DNA from: Trebonia sp963771985
GTDB taxonomy: Bacteria > Actinomycetota > Actinomycetes > Streptosporangiales > Streptosporangiaceae
Length of the DNA: 64,000 nt
Direction of reading: 5' to 3'
NCBI GenBank assembly: GCA_963771985.1
Contig: CAVYVO010000010.1
Coordinates: forward strand, 124,001 to 188,000
Shown in pieces: positions 50,526-58,855 of this stretch (positions are counted from its first letter, which is position 1; every line of letters begins with the position of its first letter). A program made the translations under genes and the position numbers. The notes under the pieces are model-generated. The model was given only the letters and a program-made list of their open reading frames with translations. It made no database searches and was not told where the DNA came from.

Positions 50526-53042
50526 TCAGGATTGCCCGCCCGAGCCGTCCGGCGGGCCGTACAGCGGCGGCTCGTAGGCAGGGGCGCCGTACGACCCGTT
50601 CCCGGAGCCGTTCGGCGTGCCGTTCCCGGTGCCGTCGCCCGTGCCGTTCGGAGTCCCGTCCGCGATGACCACGCCGTTGACCCAGAGCGGTGTCGCTATC
50701 GGCAGCTGTATCTGCGGGTGGTTGTGCTCGTGGTGCGCGCGCTTGGCCGCCAGGTGGTACTCGCGCAGCCGCGCGATGAACTCGTCGTCCGCGTACGGAG
50801 TGCCGTCGACCAGCGGGCCGCGCCCGCCCGCGAAGACCGCCGTCACATCCTCACCGCTGAGCGTCTTGTGCGTCTCAAGCGCGTGTGCCATCGCCAGCAC
50901 GTGCCGCTCGTTCTCGCGCAAGATCTGCTCGGCCCGTACAAGCAGCCCGGACAGGTTGTCCTCGATCCGGTCGGCGAGCGCGTGCCTGGCTCGCAACGCC
51001 GGGCCCTCGTTGTTCGCGCCGGGGCGGCCGCCGCCGGGCGAGCCGACCTCCAGGCGGCGGGCCGAGGAGTACGACGACACCGTGGTGCCCATGCCCCAGA
51101 AGCCTTCCATATACGAGGCCACGGTGGTCGCGGACTCCAGGTCGCCGGACACGCCGGACGAGCTGTCACTCTCGAAGAACATCCGCTCCCCGGCCAGCGA
51201 GGCGAGCGATACCAGGATGTCCGCCTCGTACTCGCTGCGCCACCGGGTGAACTGGTCCTCCGGCTTGACGCTGGCCACCATCCCGAGGTAGTCGCTACCC
51301 TTCTCGATCGTGGCGATGTCGATCTCCATGTGCTGCCGGGTCCGGTAGGCGACGACGGCGTGGCACGCCTCGTGGATTGCGACGGCGTGCCGCTCCCGCT
51401 CGATGTACTCGACATCTTCCGGCGGCCCGAGCTCCTTGAGCTGCTTGGCCTTGATCACGTCCGGCCAGGTGATGACGTCCCTGCCGTCCCTGATGGCGGT
51501 GATCAGCGCCTCGTTGACCAGGTCCTTGATGCTGGCGCCGGTCGCGTACGGGGTGATCGTGGCGAGCTTGTCGATATTCTCGGCGGTCAGCTCGTGCTGG
51601 ACCTTGGCGAAGTACCCCTCGTAGGTGCGGATCCGGCCCGCCTTCGATGGGTAGCCGACCCGGTAGATGCGGTCGATACGGCCCGGCCGCAGCAGCGCCT
51701 CGTCCAGCGCCGACGGCATGTTGGTCGCCATCATCACCAGGAGGCGGTACTTGGGCGGGGGCTTCGGCCGCATGCCCAGCGCCCGGCGCACCACCCGGTT
51801 GACGAAGCCCCGCGGCTTCTTCAGGCCGGAAAGTTCGGTGAGCAGGGCCTGCAGCGTGCCCATGCCGCCGCCCCCGCCGCCGCCGTTCATCATCCCGCCG
51901 ATGATCTGCCGGTTCCGTCGCACGCCGGGCTCGGTCAGCTCCGAGCCCATCGCGTCACGCGCGAGCCGCCACTGGGTGTCCTCGGACAGGTAGGAGAAGC
52001 CGTGACAGCCGCCCGAGGAGAAGGCAGGCCTGGCGAACCCCCCGCCGCCGCCACCGCCGCCGGGGGCGCCCTGGGTCATCATGCCGCGGTTACCGAGCGA
52101 GTCGGCCTCGTCGAAGAAGACGATCACGCCGCCGTACCGCAGTGACAGCTTGCGCAGCTTGCGGAACAGGCCCTTCACCTTGAGCACGCCGACCCCGAAG
52201 AACATGTTGATGAACGCGCCCGGGTCCACGAAGACGTACGGCTTGCCCGTCTCGCCGGCCACCGCCTCGGCCATCAGCGTCTTCCCGGTGCCAGGCGGTC
52301 CCCAGAGCAGGATGCCGCCCGGCACGTAGCCGCCGCGGTCCTCGACCACTTCCGGGTTCTCCAGGAAGATGATGTTCTCCTTCACCCGCTCCAGCACGTG
52401 GTCCTGGCCCCAGACGTCGGAGAACCTGGTCTTGATGTCGTCCGGATAGTAGACGTCCACGCCGCCCCGGGACAGGAACCAGAAAAGCAGCGCGAACTGG
52501 GCGACCGTGAAGAACAGAAGGAAGGCGTACTGGATGACGGTCGGCAGTGCGTGCCACAGGATGGCAGGCACGTGCAGCAGCGCGAGGATCGGCGGGTCGT
52601 GCATGATCTTGCCGGCGACGATGGCGATGACCGCGATCACGACCACCCACCGGATAAGCCGGCCGATGCGGAACTGCGCCCAGGCTGAAAGCTTGCGGTT
52701 GGTCAGGCGGCTAAAGGCGCCCCAGACCTTGTTCATCCAGAACTGATGGTAAGCCGCCGAGTGCTCGCTGATCAGGAAGTGGATCTGGTGCAGGACCTCA
52801 AGGCCTGCCAGGACGAAGACCCACCAGCCCGTGCTCACTTCGATCCGCATGGCGTCAACGAAGCCGACGAGCGGGTCGTTCGCCATGACCGACCAGACCA
52901 GGATCAGCCAAAGGGCAGCCAGCACCACCAGCCACTTGATCCGGTCCCAGAGAGGCAGTCTCTTGCGGGTCAGGCTGTCTGTATCTCTGGGCCGGCCGCC
53001 CTCGTAGCTGAGTCCCTGCGCTGGCCGCTGGGCCTTCTTCAT
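50526..53042 (-). CDS. FtsH-like membrane AAA+ metalloprotease (divergent)
   Basis: 838 residues from the ATG at 53042. At least four N-terminal membrane helices (LVVLAALWLILVWSVMANDP, VVVIAVIAIVAGKIM, VIQYAFLLFFTVAQFALLFW) replace the two of classical FtsH. The AAA+ module follows: FSDVWGQDHVLERVKENIIF, Walker A GPPGTGKT (about 249-256), Walker B VIVFFDEAD, and the SRH with ALLRPGRIDRIYRVGYPSKA. Between Walker B and SRH is a long Gly-rich insertion. The M41 protease motif HEACHAVVAY lies near residue 555, with a C-terminal helical domain and a PNGSGNGSYG-type disordered tail. A membrane-bound quality-control protease is the inferred role. Confidence 0.88.
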   Translation of the reverse strand: MKKAQRPAQGLSYEGGRPRDTDSLTRKRLPLWDRIKWLVVLAALWLILVWSVMANDPLVGFVDAMRIEVSTGWWVFVLAGLEVLHQIHFLISEHSAAYHQFWMNKVWGAFSRLTNRKLSAWAQFRIGRLIRWVVVIAVIAIVAGKIMHDPPILALLHVPAILWHALPTVIQYAFLLFFTVAQFALLFWFLSRGGVDVYYPDDIKTRFSDVWGQDHVLERVKENIIFLENPEVVEDRGGYVPGGILLWGPPGTGKTLMAEAVAGETGKPYVFVDPGAFINMFFGVGVLKVKGLFRKLRKLSLRYGGVIVFFDEADSLGNRGMMTQGAPGGGGGGGGFARPAFSSGGCHGFSYLSEDTQWRLARDAMGSELTEPGVRRNRQIIGGMMNGGGGGGGMGTLQALLTELSGLKKPRGFVNRVVRRALGMRPKPPPKYRLLVMMATNMPSALDEALLRPGRIDRIYRVGYPSKAGRIRTYEGYFAKVQHELTAENIDKLATITPYATGASIKDLVNEALITAIRDGRDVITWPDVIKAKQLKELGPPEDVEYIERERHAVAIHEACHAVVAYRTRQHMEIDIATIEKGSDYLGMVASVKPEDQFTRWRSEYEADILVSLASLAGERMFFESDSSSGVSGDLESATTVASYMEGFWGMGTTVSSYSSARRLEVGSPGGGRPGANNEGPALRARHALADRIEDNLSGLLVRAEQILRENERHVLAMAHALETHKTLSGEDVTAVFAGGRGPLVDGTPYADDEFIARLREYHLAAKRAHHEHNHPQIQLPIATPLWVNGVVIADGTPNGTGDGTGNGTPNGSGNGSYGAPAYEPPLYGPPDGSGGQS

Positions 53043-53716
53043 GTCGGGCTCCCGACGGTAAATGACGACATGATGGTATTTATGTTGTTCTGATTCTGGC
53101 TGTAACAAGCGTTGGTGCAGTGCACCATGAGGAAGTAGACGACCGTCTGATCGGCGTTGGTCAGCACGTCTTCGTCGAACGTGTCAGAAACCCCGCCGGG
53201 GAACGTGTACTGGAACGTTTCCCGCACCCCGTGGACGCCCTGACTGGCAGTGATCGTGTCGTCCCGCAGCTGCTTGAAGTTGGTGAGCGGGAAGCCGCTC
53301 TCCGCGTCTTGCTCCCGGGTCGTCGAAGTCACCGGCAGCATGAAGTCGCGCAGCATGTTGTAGGACAATTCGTTGCTCGCCGTCGATGAGAGCGTTCCGA
53401 CCTCGGCGAATACGAACGGCTGTGCGACATCGGGCGCGAGGAAATGGGTGGCCGACGGCGCGGTCCCGGCATCGAACGCGGTCAACCAGACGCCTGCCCC
53501 CGAGCCTCCCGCGGCTGCCAGGGCCGCGTTCAGCGACTGCTGCGATATCTGATGCCAGCCGTAGGGCACCTTGTAGTACGTCCCCGCCGACGAGTCCGCG
53601 ACATACGTGTACTGAGGAGCGCCGCATGCGCTCAGCCCTATGGTGAGAGCAGCCACGAGGAGTGAAGTCAACCCCCCGACGAGGCCTCTTGTTGAGCGGA
53701 AGGCCCGGTTCGTCAC
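53039..53716 (-). CDS. Lipoprotein coupled to the FtsH-like protease
   Basis: 225 residues from the GTG at 53716, chosen because GGAGG precedes it by 7 nt. The frame is open to 53764. Signal peptide with lipobox TIGLSAC, then a mature domain (GTYYKVPYGWHQISQQSLNA, FLAPDVAQPFVFAEVGTLSS, VHGVRETFQYTFPGGVSDTF, ADQTVVYFLMVHC) of the PsbP/LpqN-like type found in actinobacterial lipoproteins. The stop overlaps the protease start (ATGA), so the two are co-expressed; it may be a substrate-presenting or sensor partner. Confidence 0.8.
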   Translation of the reverse strand: MTNRAFRSTRGLVGGLTSLLVAALTIGLSACGAPQYTYVADSSAGTYYKVPYGWHQISQQSLNAALAAAGGSGAGVWLTAFDAGTAPSATHFLAPDVAQPFVFAEVGTLSSTASNELSYNMLRDFMLPVTSTTREQDAESGFPLTNFKQLRDDTITASQGVHGVRETFQYTFPGGVSDTFDEDVLTNADQTVVYFLMVHCTNACYSQNQNNINTIMSSFTVGSPT

Positions 53717-53780
53717 AAGGGTGACCTCCACACTTTGCGTCTGCAGACAAGTATGCCGCTTCATATCGATTTGGTATAGG

Positions 53781-55079
53781 TCAGGGCACTGAACGGACGC
53801 GAGTGACTGTCAGTGCCGCGAATATCGTCACAAGGCCGGCGAGCGCGAAGAGCGCCGAGTAGCTGTTCATCAGTCCGAGTACTACCCCGGCCACCAGCGG
53901 AGCGACCACAAGGGGCAGGCTGTACGCGATGTTTATCAAGCCAAGGTCCTTAGCCCGGTCCGCCGCGGCCGGGAGCACCTGGGTCAGCAGCGCCGGTGCC
54001 GCCGCCCAGTACGTGCCGTACCCGGCGCCGAGTAGTGGCGCCGCCACCAAGGCCATGTCCCAGGTGGGCGATGCCGCCAGTATCGCCGCGGCCAGCGCCA
54101 TGATGGCCGCCGAACCGATGACGAAAGGCTTACGCCGTCCGGACCGGTCCAACAGCGTCCCGCAGAGCGCCCCGGCGATCAGCAACGCGACCGCGTAAAG
54201 CGCCATCAGCATGAGCAGTCCTGTCTGCGGATCGTGGTAGTGCGCCCCGTTGGCGAGAAAGTACAGCAGGTACAGGGTGCCCAGGTCGTTGCCGAGGTTA
54301 ACCATGAAGTGCGTGGCCCAGCCCCAGCCGAAGTCGGGGTATCGCCGCGGCGACACCCATAGCCGCCGCAGGGCGGCCTTGACCGGCAGCCGCGGCTTGA
54401 ACTCGGCGGGCAGCGGCTCGTCCGGCGTGCGCAGCACGAACATGCTGGCGCACGCGATGAGGATCGCTGCGCAGGTGAGATATCCCGCCGACATCCTGGT
54501 AACGAGCACCGTGACGATGAGCGCGCCGAGCACGGTCCCCAGCATCTGGCTGATCCCGATGAGGCCGCCGAGCGTGCCGCGCTGGTTCGCGGGCACCCGG
54601 TCCGGCAAGGCCGCGGTCAGTGTGGCCAGCATGCCGCCCAGCCCTAGCGCCGCGATGAACCAGCCGATCGCCATCACCCAGATGGCGGGGGACGCCGCGA
54701 CCACGACGATGCCGAAGGCCCCGGTCAGCGCGCACGCGATCGTCCAGGGATGACGGCGGCCGCGCAGTGAGGTGGTCCGGTCGGACAGCGCGCCGACGAC
54801 CGGGTTCGCTATGAGCAAGGCGATGGCGCCCACGCCCATCACGACCGAGAGCAGCACGGCGTCCGACCCGCCGGGCGCGCCGCCGCTCTTGATGAGGTGA
54901 TGGTTCAGCGATGCGACCTGCTCGGGCAGCAGCACCTGCAGCGGCGCGTAGATCGCCAGCCAAAGGCCGATGTTGGCAAGGAAGAGCAGCGTTATCCAGC
55001 CGGGCCTGACTGGCCGGGTTGGCTCGGCGAGCGCGCTCGGCAGCGCGGTTTCCGTGCTCGCCGCGAGGGCCTCATCCAA
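53781..55079 (-). CDS. MFS transporter
   Basis: A 432-residue transporter with twelve predicted helices. The loop 2-3 motif reads NPVVGALSDRTTSLRGRRHP, and the equivalent loop in the second half is CGTLLDRSGRRKPFV. Overall it resembles the sugar (GPH)/general MFS branch (GWITLLFLANIGLWLAIYAP, LSVVMGVGAIALLIANPVVG). It starts 8 nt inside the end of the PLP enzyme gene, so the pair is an operon and the transporter may move that enzyme's substrate, perhaps a D-amino acid or hydroxy-amino acid. Confidence 0.9.
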   Translation of the reverse strand: MDEALAASTETALPSALAEPTRPVRPGWITLLFLANIGLWLAIYAPLQVLLPEQVASLNHHLIKSGGAPGGSDAVLLSVVMGVGAIALLIANPVVGALSDRTTSLRGRRHPWTIACALTGAFGIVVVAASPAIWVMAIGWFIAALGLGGMLATLTAALPDRVPANQRGTLGGLIGISQMLGTVLGALIVTVLVTRMSAGYLTCAAILIACASMFVLRTPDEPLPAEFKPRLPVKAALRRLWVSPRRYPDFGWGWATHFMVNLGNDLGTLYLLYFLANGAHYHDPQTGLLMLMALYAVALLIAGALCGTLLDRSGRRKPFVIGSAAIMALAAAILAASPTWDMALVAAPLLGAGYGTYWAAAPALLTQVLPAAADRAKDLGLINIAYSLPLVVAPLVAGVVLGLMNSYSALFALAGLVTIFAALTVTRVRSVP

Positions 55080-56296
55080 AGCACTGTCCTTCCCCGCGGT
55101 AGGTGAAAACGCTTCGCGTGTCCAACTGGTCGGGGTCGATCACGTGGTACTCGGTGAGGCGCTCGGCGAGTTCGCCGGCCTTGGCGTGCCGCATCCAGAC
55201 CCGGTCGCCGGGGCCGAGCCGGTCCGCCGCGGCCCCCGCCACTGGGGTCTGGACCTCCCCGGCACCTTCGGTGCGAGTGAGGCGCAGGCCCGGGGGAAGG
55301 AACGGGCTGGGCAGCCGGTCCGGCGTGCCAGTTCCTGACGCCACATAGCCGCCGCTGAACAGGGTCGCGATGCCAGGCGCGGGCCGCCGCACCACCGGCA
55401 GCGCGTAGACGAGGGCGGGCCTGGGCCGGAACTTCCGGTACGCGTTCGAACAGCGTCGGGCCTACCAGGCCCGACCCGGCGGCCAGTTCCGTGACCGACT
55501 TGTCCGTGGCAGTGGACTCGAGCGATCCGGTGCCGCCTCCGTTGACGAATTCGAGGGCGGTCAGGCGGCGGATCCGGCGGACGGTCTCCGCGCGCCGCTC
55601 CAGCAATTCCGGGACGGACCGGGCCTGGATGAAACGTACAAAGGCGGCCCGCACCGGCGCCCCGCGCGGAGCGTCGCCGAGGCCCGCGATCTGCCCCTCG
55701 TAGCCCATCACGCCAACTAGTACGAATCCCGGGCGCGCGAGGATTGCCTCGGCGAACCGCGCCGCTTGCGCCGGCTCGCGCAGCGGGGACCGCCAGGTCC
55801 CGATCTGCAGCACCGGCCCGCGGGGCAGCGGCCGCCAGGAGACGTCGAGTTCCAGGCACACCCTGATCTCCGGGTGGCCGTCGCCGAGCGTCGCGTCGAT
55901 GAAGTCGAGGTGCGCGGCCGAGTCGACGGTGATCGTGATGTGCCGCCGCGCGGCGGTGTCCGCGGCCAGCGCGCGCAGCGCCGCGCGGTCCGCTGTCGGA
56001 TAGGCGACCAGCAGGTCGTCGCTGGTGCCGGCCGCGTGCAGCCACAGCGCCTCGGCCAGCGAGTAGCACATGACACCCCGGTATCCTGGCCGGGCGAGCA
56101 CGCGCTCGATCAGGTACCTGCAGCGCAGCGACTTGCTCGCCACTCTGATGGGCAGGCCGCCAGCGCGCCGGACGAGATCGCGCGCGTTGGCGTTGAAGGC
56201 GGCGAGGTCGACCACGGCGAACGGCGGATCCAGGTGAGCGGTCGCCCGCTCATACAAGTCCTGGCCGCTGACCGGTCTCGCGAGAATGCCCGACAT
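55072..56296 (-). pseudogene. Amino acid deaminase/aldolase (alanine racemase-like fold), frameshifted
   Basis: A fold-type III PLP enzyme of the D-threonine aldolase/D-serine deaminase group. It reads PPFAVVDLAAFNANARDLVR, the PLP lysine in RVASKSLRCRYLIERVL, CLELDVSWRPLPRGPVLQIG, GYEGQIAGLG and EFVNGGGTGSLESTATD. After GSGLVGPTLFERV the frame breaks at about 55441-55448 (an apparent extra base in CGCGTACC). The proper continuation (YRKFRPRPALVYALPVVRRP, FSGGYVASGTG, VWMRHAKAGELAERL) ends at 55072. A single-base error is as likely as real decay. Confidence 0.85.
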
Positions 56297-56353
56297 GGTG
56301 GAACACTAGCCGCTGTCAGGAAATTCAGACCACTAAGGTGGGAAAACAACCCA

Positions 56354-58123
56354 ATGAGCTGGCAGAACTGGGCAGGCACGGTGACCGCGGAACCCGCCCG
56401 CTGGTACCGGCCGCGGACAGCCGAGGCCATCGCGGACGCGATCAAGGAGGCTGCCTCGGCCGGGCTGACCGTACGGGCGCTCGGCAGCGGGCATTCCTTC
56501 ACCGCCGCGGCGGCGACGACTGGCGCCGCGCTCGACCTGTCCGGCTGGACCGATGTGATCTCGGCTGACGTCCGGACGGGGCTCGTCACGGTCCGCTCGG
56601 GGACCACGATCCGTGCGCTCAACGCCGCGCTGGACGCGCTCGGCCTGGCGATGCCGAACCTCGGGGATATCGACGCCCAGACGATCTCCGGGGCGATCTC
56701 CACCGGGACGCACGGCACGGGCGCCCGGCTCGGCGGCATCGCTACCCAGGTAGCGGCCCTCGATCTCGTGCTGGCCGACGGGTCGGTCGTCTCGTGCTCG
56801 GAGCGGGATCGGCCGGACCTGTTCGCCGCCGCGCGGGTCGGCCTGGGCGCTCTTGGCGTGATCTCGACCGTGACGCTGCGCTGCGTCCCGGCGTTCACCC
56901 TCGCGGCCGACGAGCGCCCGATGCCGCTCGCGGAGGTCACCGGGCGTTTCGCTGAGTTCGCGGCGGATAACGATCATTTCGAGTTCTACTGGTTCCCCTA
57001 CGGCCGCAACGCCCTGGTCAAGCGGAATAACCGGATCACGGACGAGAGCTCGCCGCCGATGCCGGCCTGGCGGCGGTACTGGGAGTACGAGGTCATGGAG
57101 AACGCCGCGTTCGGCACGCTGTGCCGCGCGGGCCGCTCGATGCCGCGCCTGATCAAGCCGCTGAACCGGCTGGCCGCGGCCACGCTGTCCAAGCGCTCGT
57201 ACTCGGACACATCGCACCGGGTGTTCGTGACGGCGCGCCGGGTCCGGTTCGTGGAGTCGGAGTACGCGGTGCCCCGCGAGGCCGTCCTCGACGTGCTCGC
57301 CGAACTGCGCGGCGGAGTGCGGCGGCTCGCCCACCCGGTGATGTTCCCCGTCGAGATCCGGGTCGCCGCGGCCGACGATATCTGGCTGTCCACGGCGTAT
57401 GAGCGAGACAGCGCGTACATAGCGATCCACCAGTACGCCGGGCTGCCCTACCTGGATTACTTCAGGTTCTTCGAGTCGATCGCGGCCGCGGTCGGCGGTC
57501 GTCCGCACTGGGGCAAGATGCACACCCTGGACGCCGAACGCCTCGCCGCGCTCTACCCGCGCTTCACCGACTTCCTCCGGGTCCGTGACGAGACGGACCC
57601 GGAGCGCCGGTTCGCCAACCCCTACCTGGAGCAGGTGTTCGGCGGCTTACCGCCCATATTTGAGGATCACCCCGGAGAAGCCCCTGGGGCCGAAGGCCGA
57701 CCCCGTCGCCCACAGCGAGCGCGTGCCTGGGATGTGCGTCAGGGGAGTCGGCGCGTGCGTGTTGACGTCCGGCGGCGTGTACTCGGTCCAGTGTCCGCCA
57801 GCCAGGTGGTAGAGGTTCCAGAAGCCACCGGGGTTGATGTCGATGCCGTCCGCCCACAGCCCGCCGTTCCCGTCTGGCGCCATCGAGCCGACGATGTCCG
57901 CGGGCCCGGCCGTCGTGAGCCACGACCGGCCGTTCCAGTGCATCACCGCGGTGTCGGGCAGCCTGGCGGGCAGCGAGATGGTCCGGACCAGCCAGGCGTC
58001 CGCGGGCCCGGTCGCCGTCAGGCTGGAGTAGGAGACCTGGGCCCCGGACGGGAGCGGCAGGAGGGGAAGGCCGACCGCCGACCACTTCTTCCCGTTCCAG
58101 TGCATGACGGAGCTGATGCTTGA
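56354..58123 (+). CDS. D-arabinono-1,4-lactone oxidase-like flavoprotein, stop codon lost
   Basis: FAD-dependent sugar-lactone oxidase (ALO/GULO family) from the ATG at 56354. The FAD domain includes WYRPRTAEAIADAIKEAA, RALGSGHSFTAAAATTGAAL (the His in GSGHSF is the usual flavin-linked residue), LGDIDAQTISGAISTGTHGT and ARVGLGALGVISTVTL. The ALO domain ends normally at HWGKMHTLDAERLAALYPRF and RRFANPYLEQVFG (residue 431 or so). There is no stop: the frame runs about 155 more codons antisense through the neighbouring lipoprotein gene. Function of the enzyme domain is clear; the tail is an artefact or a readthrough mutation. Confidence 0.88.
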   Translation: MSWQNWAGTVTAEPARWYRPRTAEAIADAIKEAASAGLTVRALGSGHSFTAAAATTGAALDLSGWTDVISADVRTGLVTVRSGTTIRALNAALDALGLAMPNLGDIDAQTISGAISTGTHGTGARLGGIATQVAALDLVLADGSVVSCSERDRPDLFAAARVGLGALGVISTVTLRCVPAFTLAADERPMPLAEVTGRFAEFAADNDHFEFYWFPYGRNALVKRNNRITDESSPPMPAWRRYWEYEVMENAAFGTLCRAGRSMPRLIKPLNRLAAATLSKRSYSDTSHRVFVTARRVRFVESEYAVPREAVLDVLAELRGGVRRLAHPVMFPVEIRVAAADDIWLSTAYERDSAYIAIHQYAGLPYLDYFRFFESIAAAVGGRPHWGKMHTLDAERLAALYPRFTDFLRVRDETDPERRFANPYLEQVFGGLPPIFEDHPGEAPGAEGRPRRPQRARAWDVRQGSRRVRVDVRRRVLGPVSASQVVEVPEATGVDVDAVRPQPAVPVWRHRADDVRGPGRREPRPAVPVHHRGVGQPGGQRDGPDQPGVRGPGRRQAGVGDLGPGRERQEGKADRRPLLPVPVHDGADA

Positions 58124-58744
58124 GCTGTAGGCCCAGATGTCCCCGGGCGCGACGGCGCTCACCCCGAGCGGGGCAGCGGGCAGCTTCACCTTCGCCCACA
58201 CGTGGCCGTTGTACCGCGCGGCGTACGCGCCGGCGCCGAGGCTGAACACCCAGACGTCACGGGGCGCGAAGACGGCGGACACGACGGTGACCGCGCCGGA
58301 AGAGTCCCGGCGGAGCACCCACGAGGGCACCGGCTGAAGTGTCCATCTGGCGCCGGTCCAGCGCAGCGCCGCGGTGGCGTCATGGGTGTCGAACAGCCAG
58401 AAGTCGCTGGCTGAACTGGCGCCGATCGCGACCGCCGACGCCACGTCGGCGCCGAGTTTGCCCGGCACCTTGATCCGCGACCAGGCGCCGCCCGCCGAGC
58501 GCTCCACCAGCGTGACACCCGGTCCGCTCCAGACCGACCAGGCGTCCTTGGCGGAGTCCGCGGTCAGGAGCCCCGACACGTTGCCCGTGGCGGGACCGAT
58601 CGTCTGGACGGCCCGCCAGCCGGGCGCTGCCGCGCCGCTCACCTGATAAGCGACGGCCGAGGTCGCCACGGCCGTCCCGCAGGCGGCCGTGCCCAGCGTG
58701 GCAGCGGCCAGCATGGCGGCGGCCGCGGTGAATGAGAGTCTCAT
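57647..58744 (-). CDS. Secreted propeller-like lipoprotein
   Basis: A 365-residue protein with signal peptide MRLSFTAAAAMLAAATLGTA ending in an AAC lipobox. The mature chain has repeated units of about 45 residues ending in a Trp-rich pattern: DFWLFDTHDATAALRWTGAR, DVWVFSLGAGAYAARYNGHV, DIWAYSSSISSVMHWNGKKW, DAWLVRTISL and AVMHWNGRSW. These DxWxxx...HWNGxxW repeats suggest a sialidase/Kelch-like propeller on the cell surface. No catalytic residues are evident. The gene end is overlapped antisense by the lactone oxidase frame. Confidence 0.82.
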   Translation of the reverse strand: MRLSFTAAAAMLAAATLGTAACGTAVATSAVAYQVSGAAAPGWRAVQTIGPATGNVSGLLTADSAKDAWSVWSGPGVTLVERSAGGAWSRIKVPGKLGADVASAVAIGASSASDFWLFDTHDATAALRWTGARWTLQPVPSWVLRRDSSGAVTVVSAVFAPRDVWVFSLGAGAYAARYNGHVWAKVKLPAAPLGVSAVAPGDIWAYSSSISSVMHWNGKKWSAVGLPLLPLPSGAQVSYSSLTATGPADAWLVRTISLPARLPDTAVMHWNGRSWLTTAGPADIVGSMAPDGNGGLWADGIDINPGGFWNLYHLAGGHWTEYTPPDVNTHAPTPLTHIPGTRSLWATGSAFGPRGFSGVILKYGR

Positions 58745-58855
58745 GCACCTTGGACGCTCGCCCGCCGACTTTGGTTACTCAATCCTGAGCCGTTCATGCC
58801 CTCGGGACGTGATCGTGGATAGAACGCCGATACCGGTCATGAAGCGAGGTAGCGG

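Noticed and set aside
50280..52145. 621-codon plus-strand ORF
   Set aside because: Antisense of the FtsH-like protease gene; composition is typical of a GC shadow.
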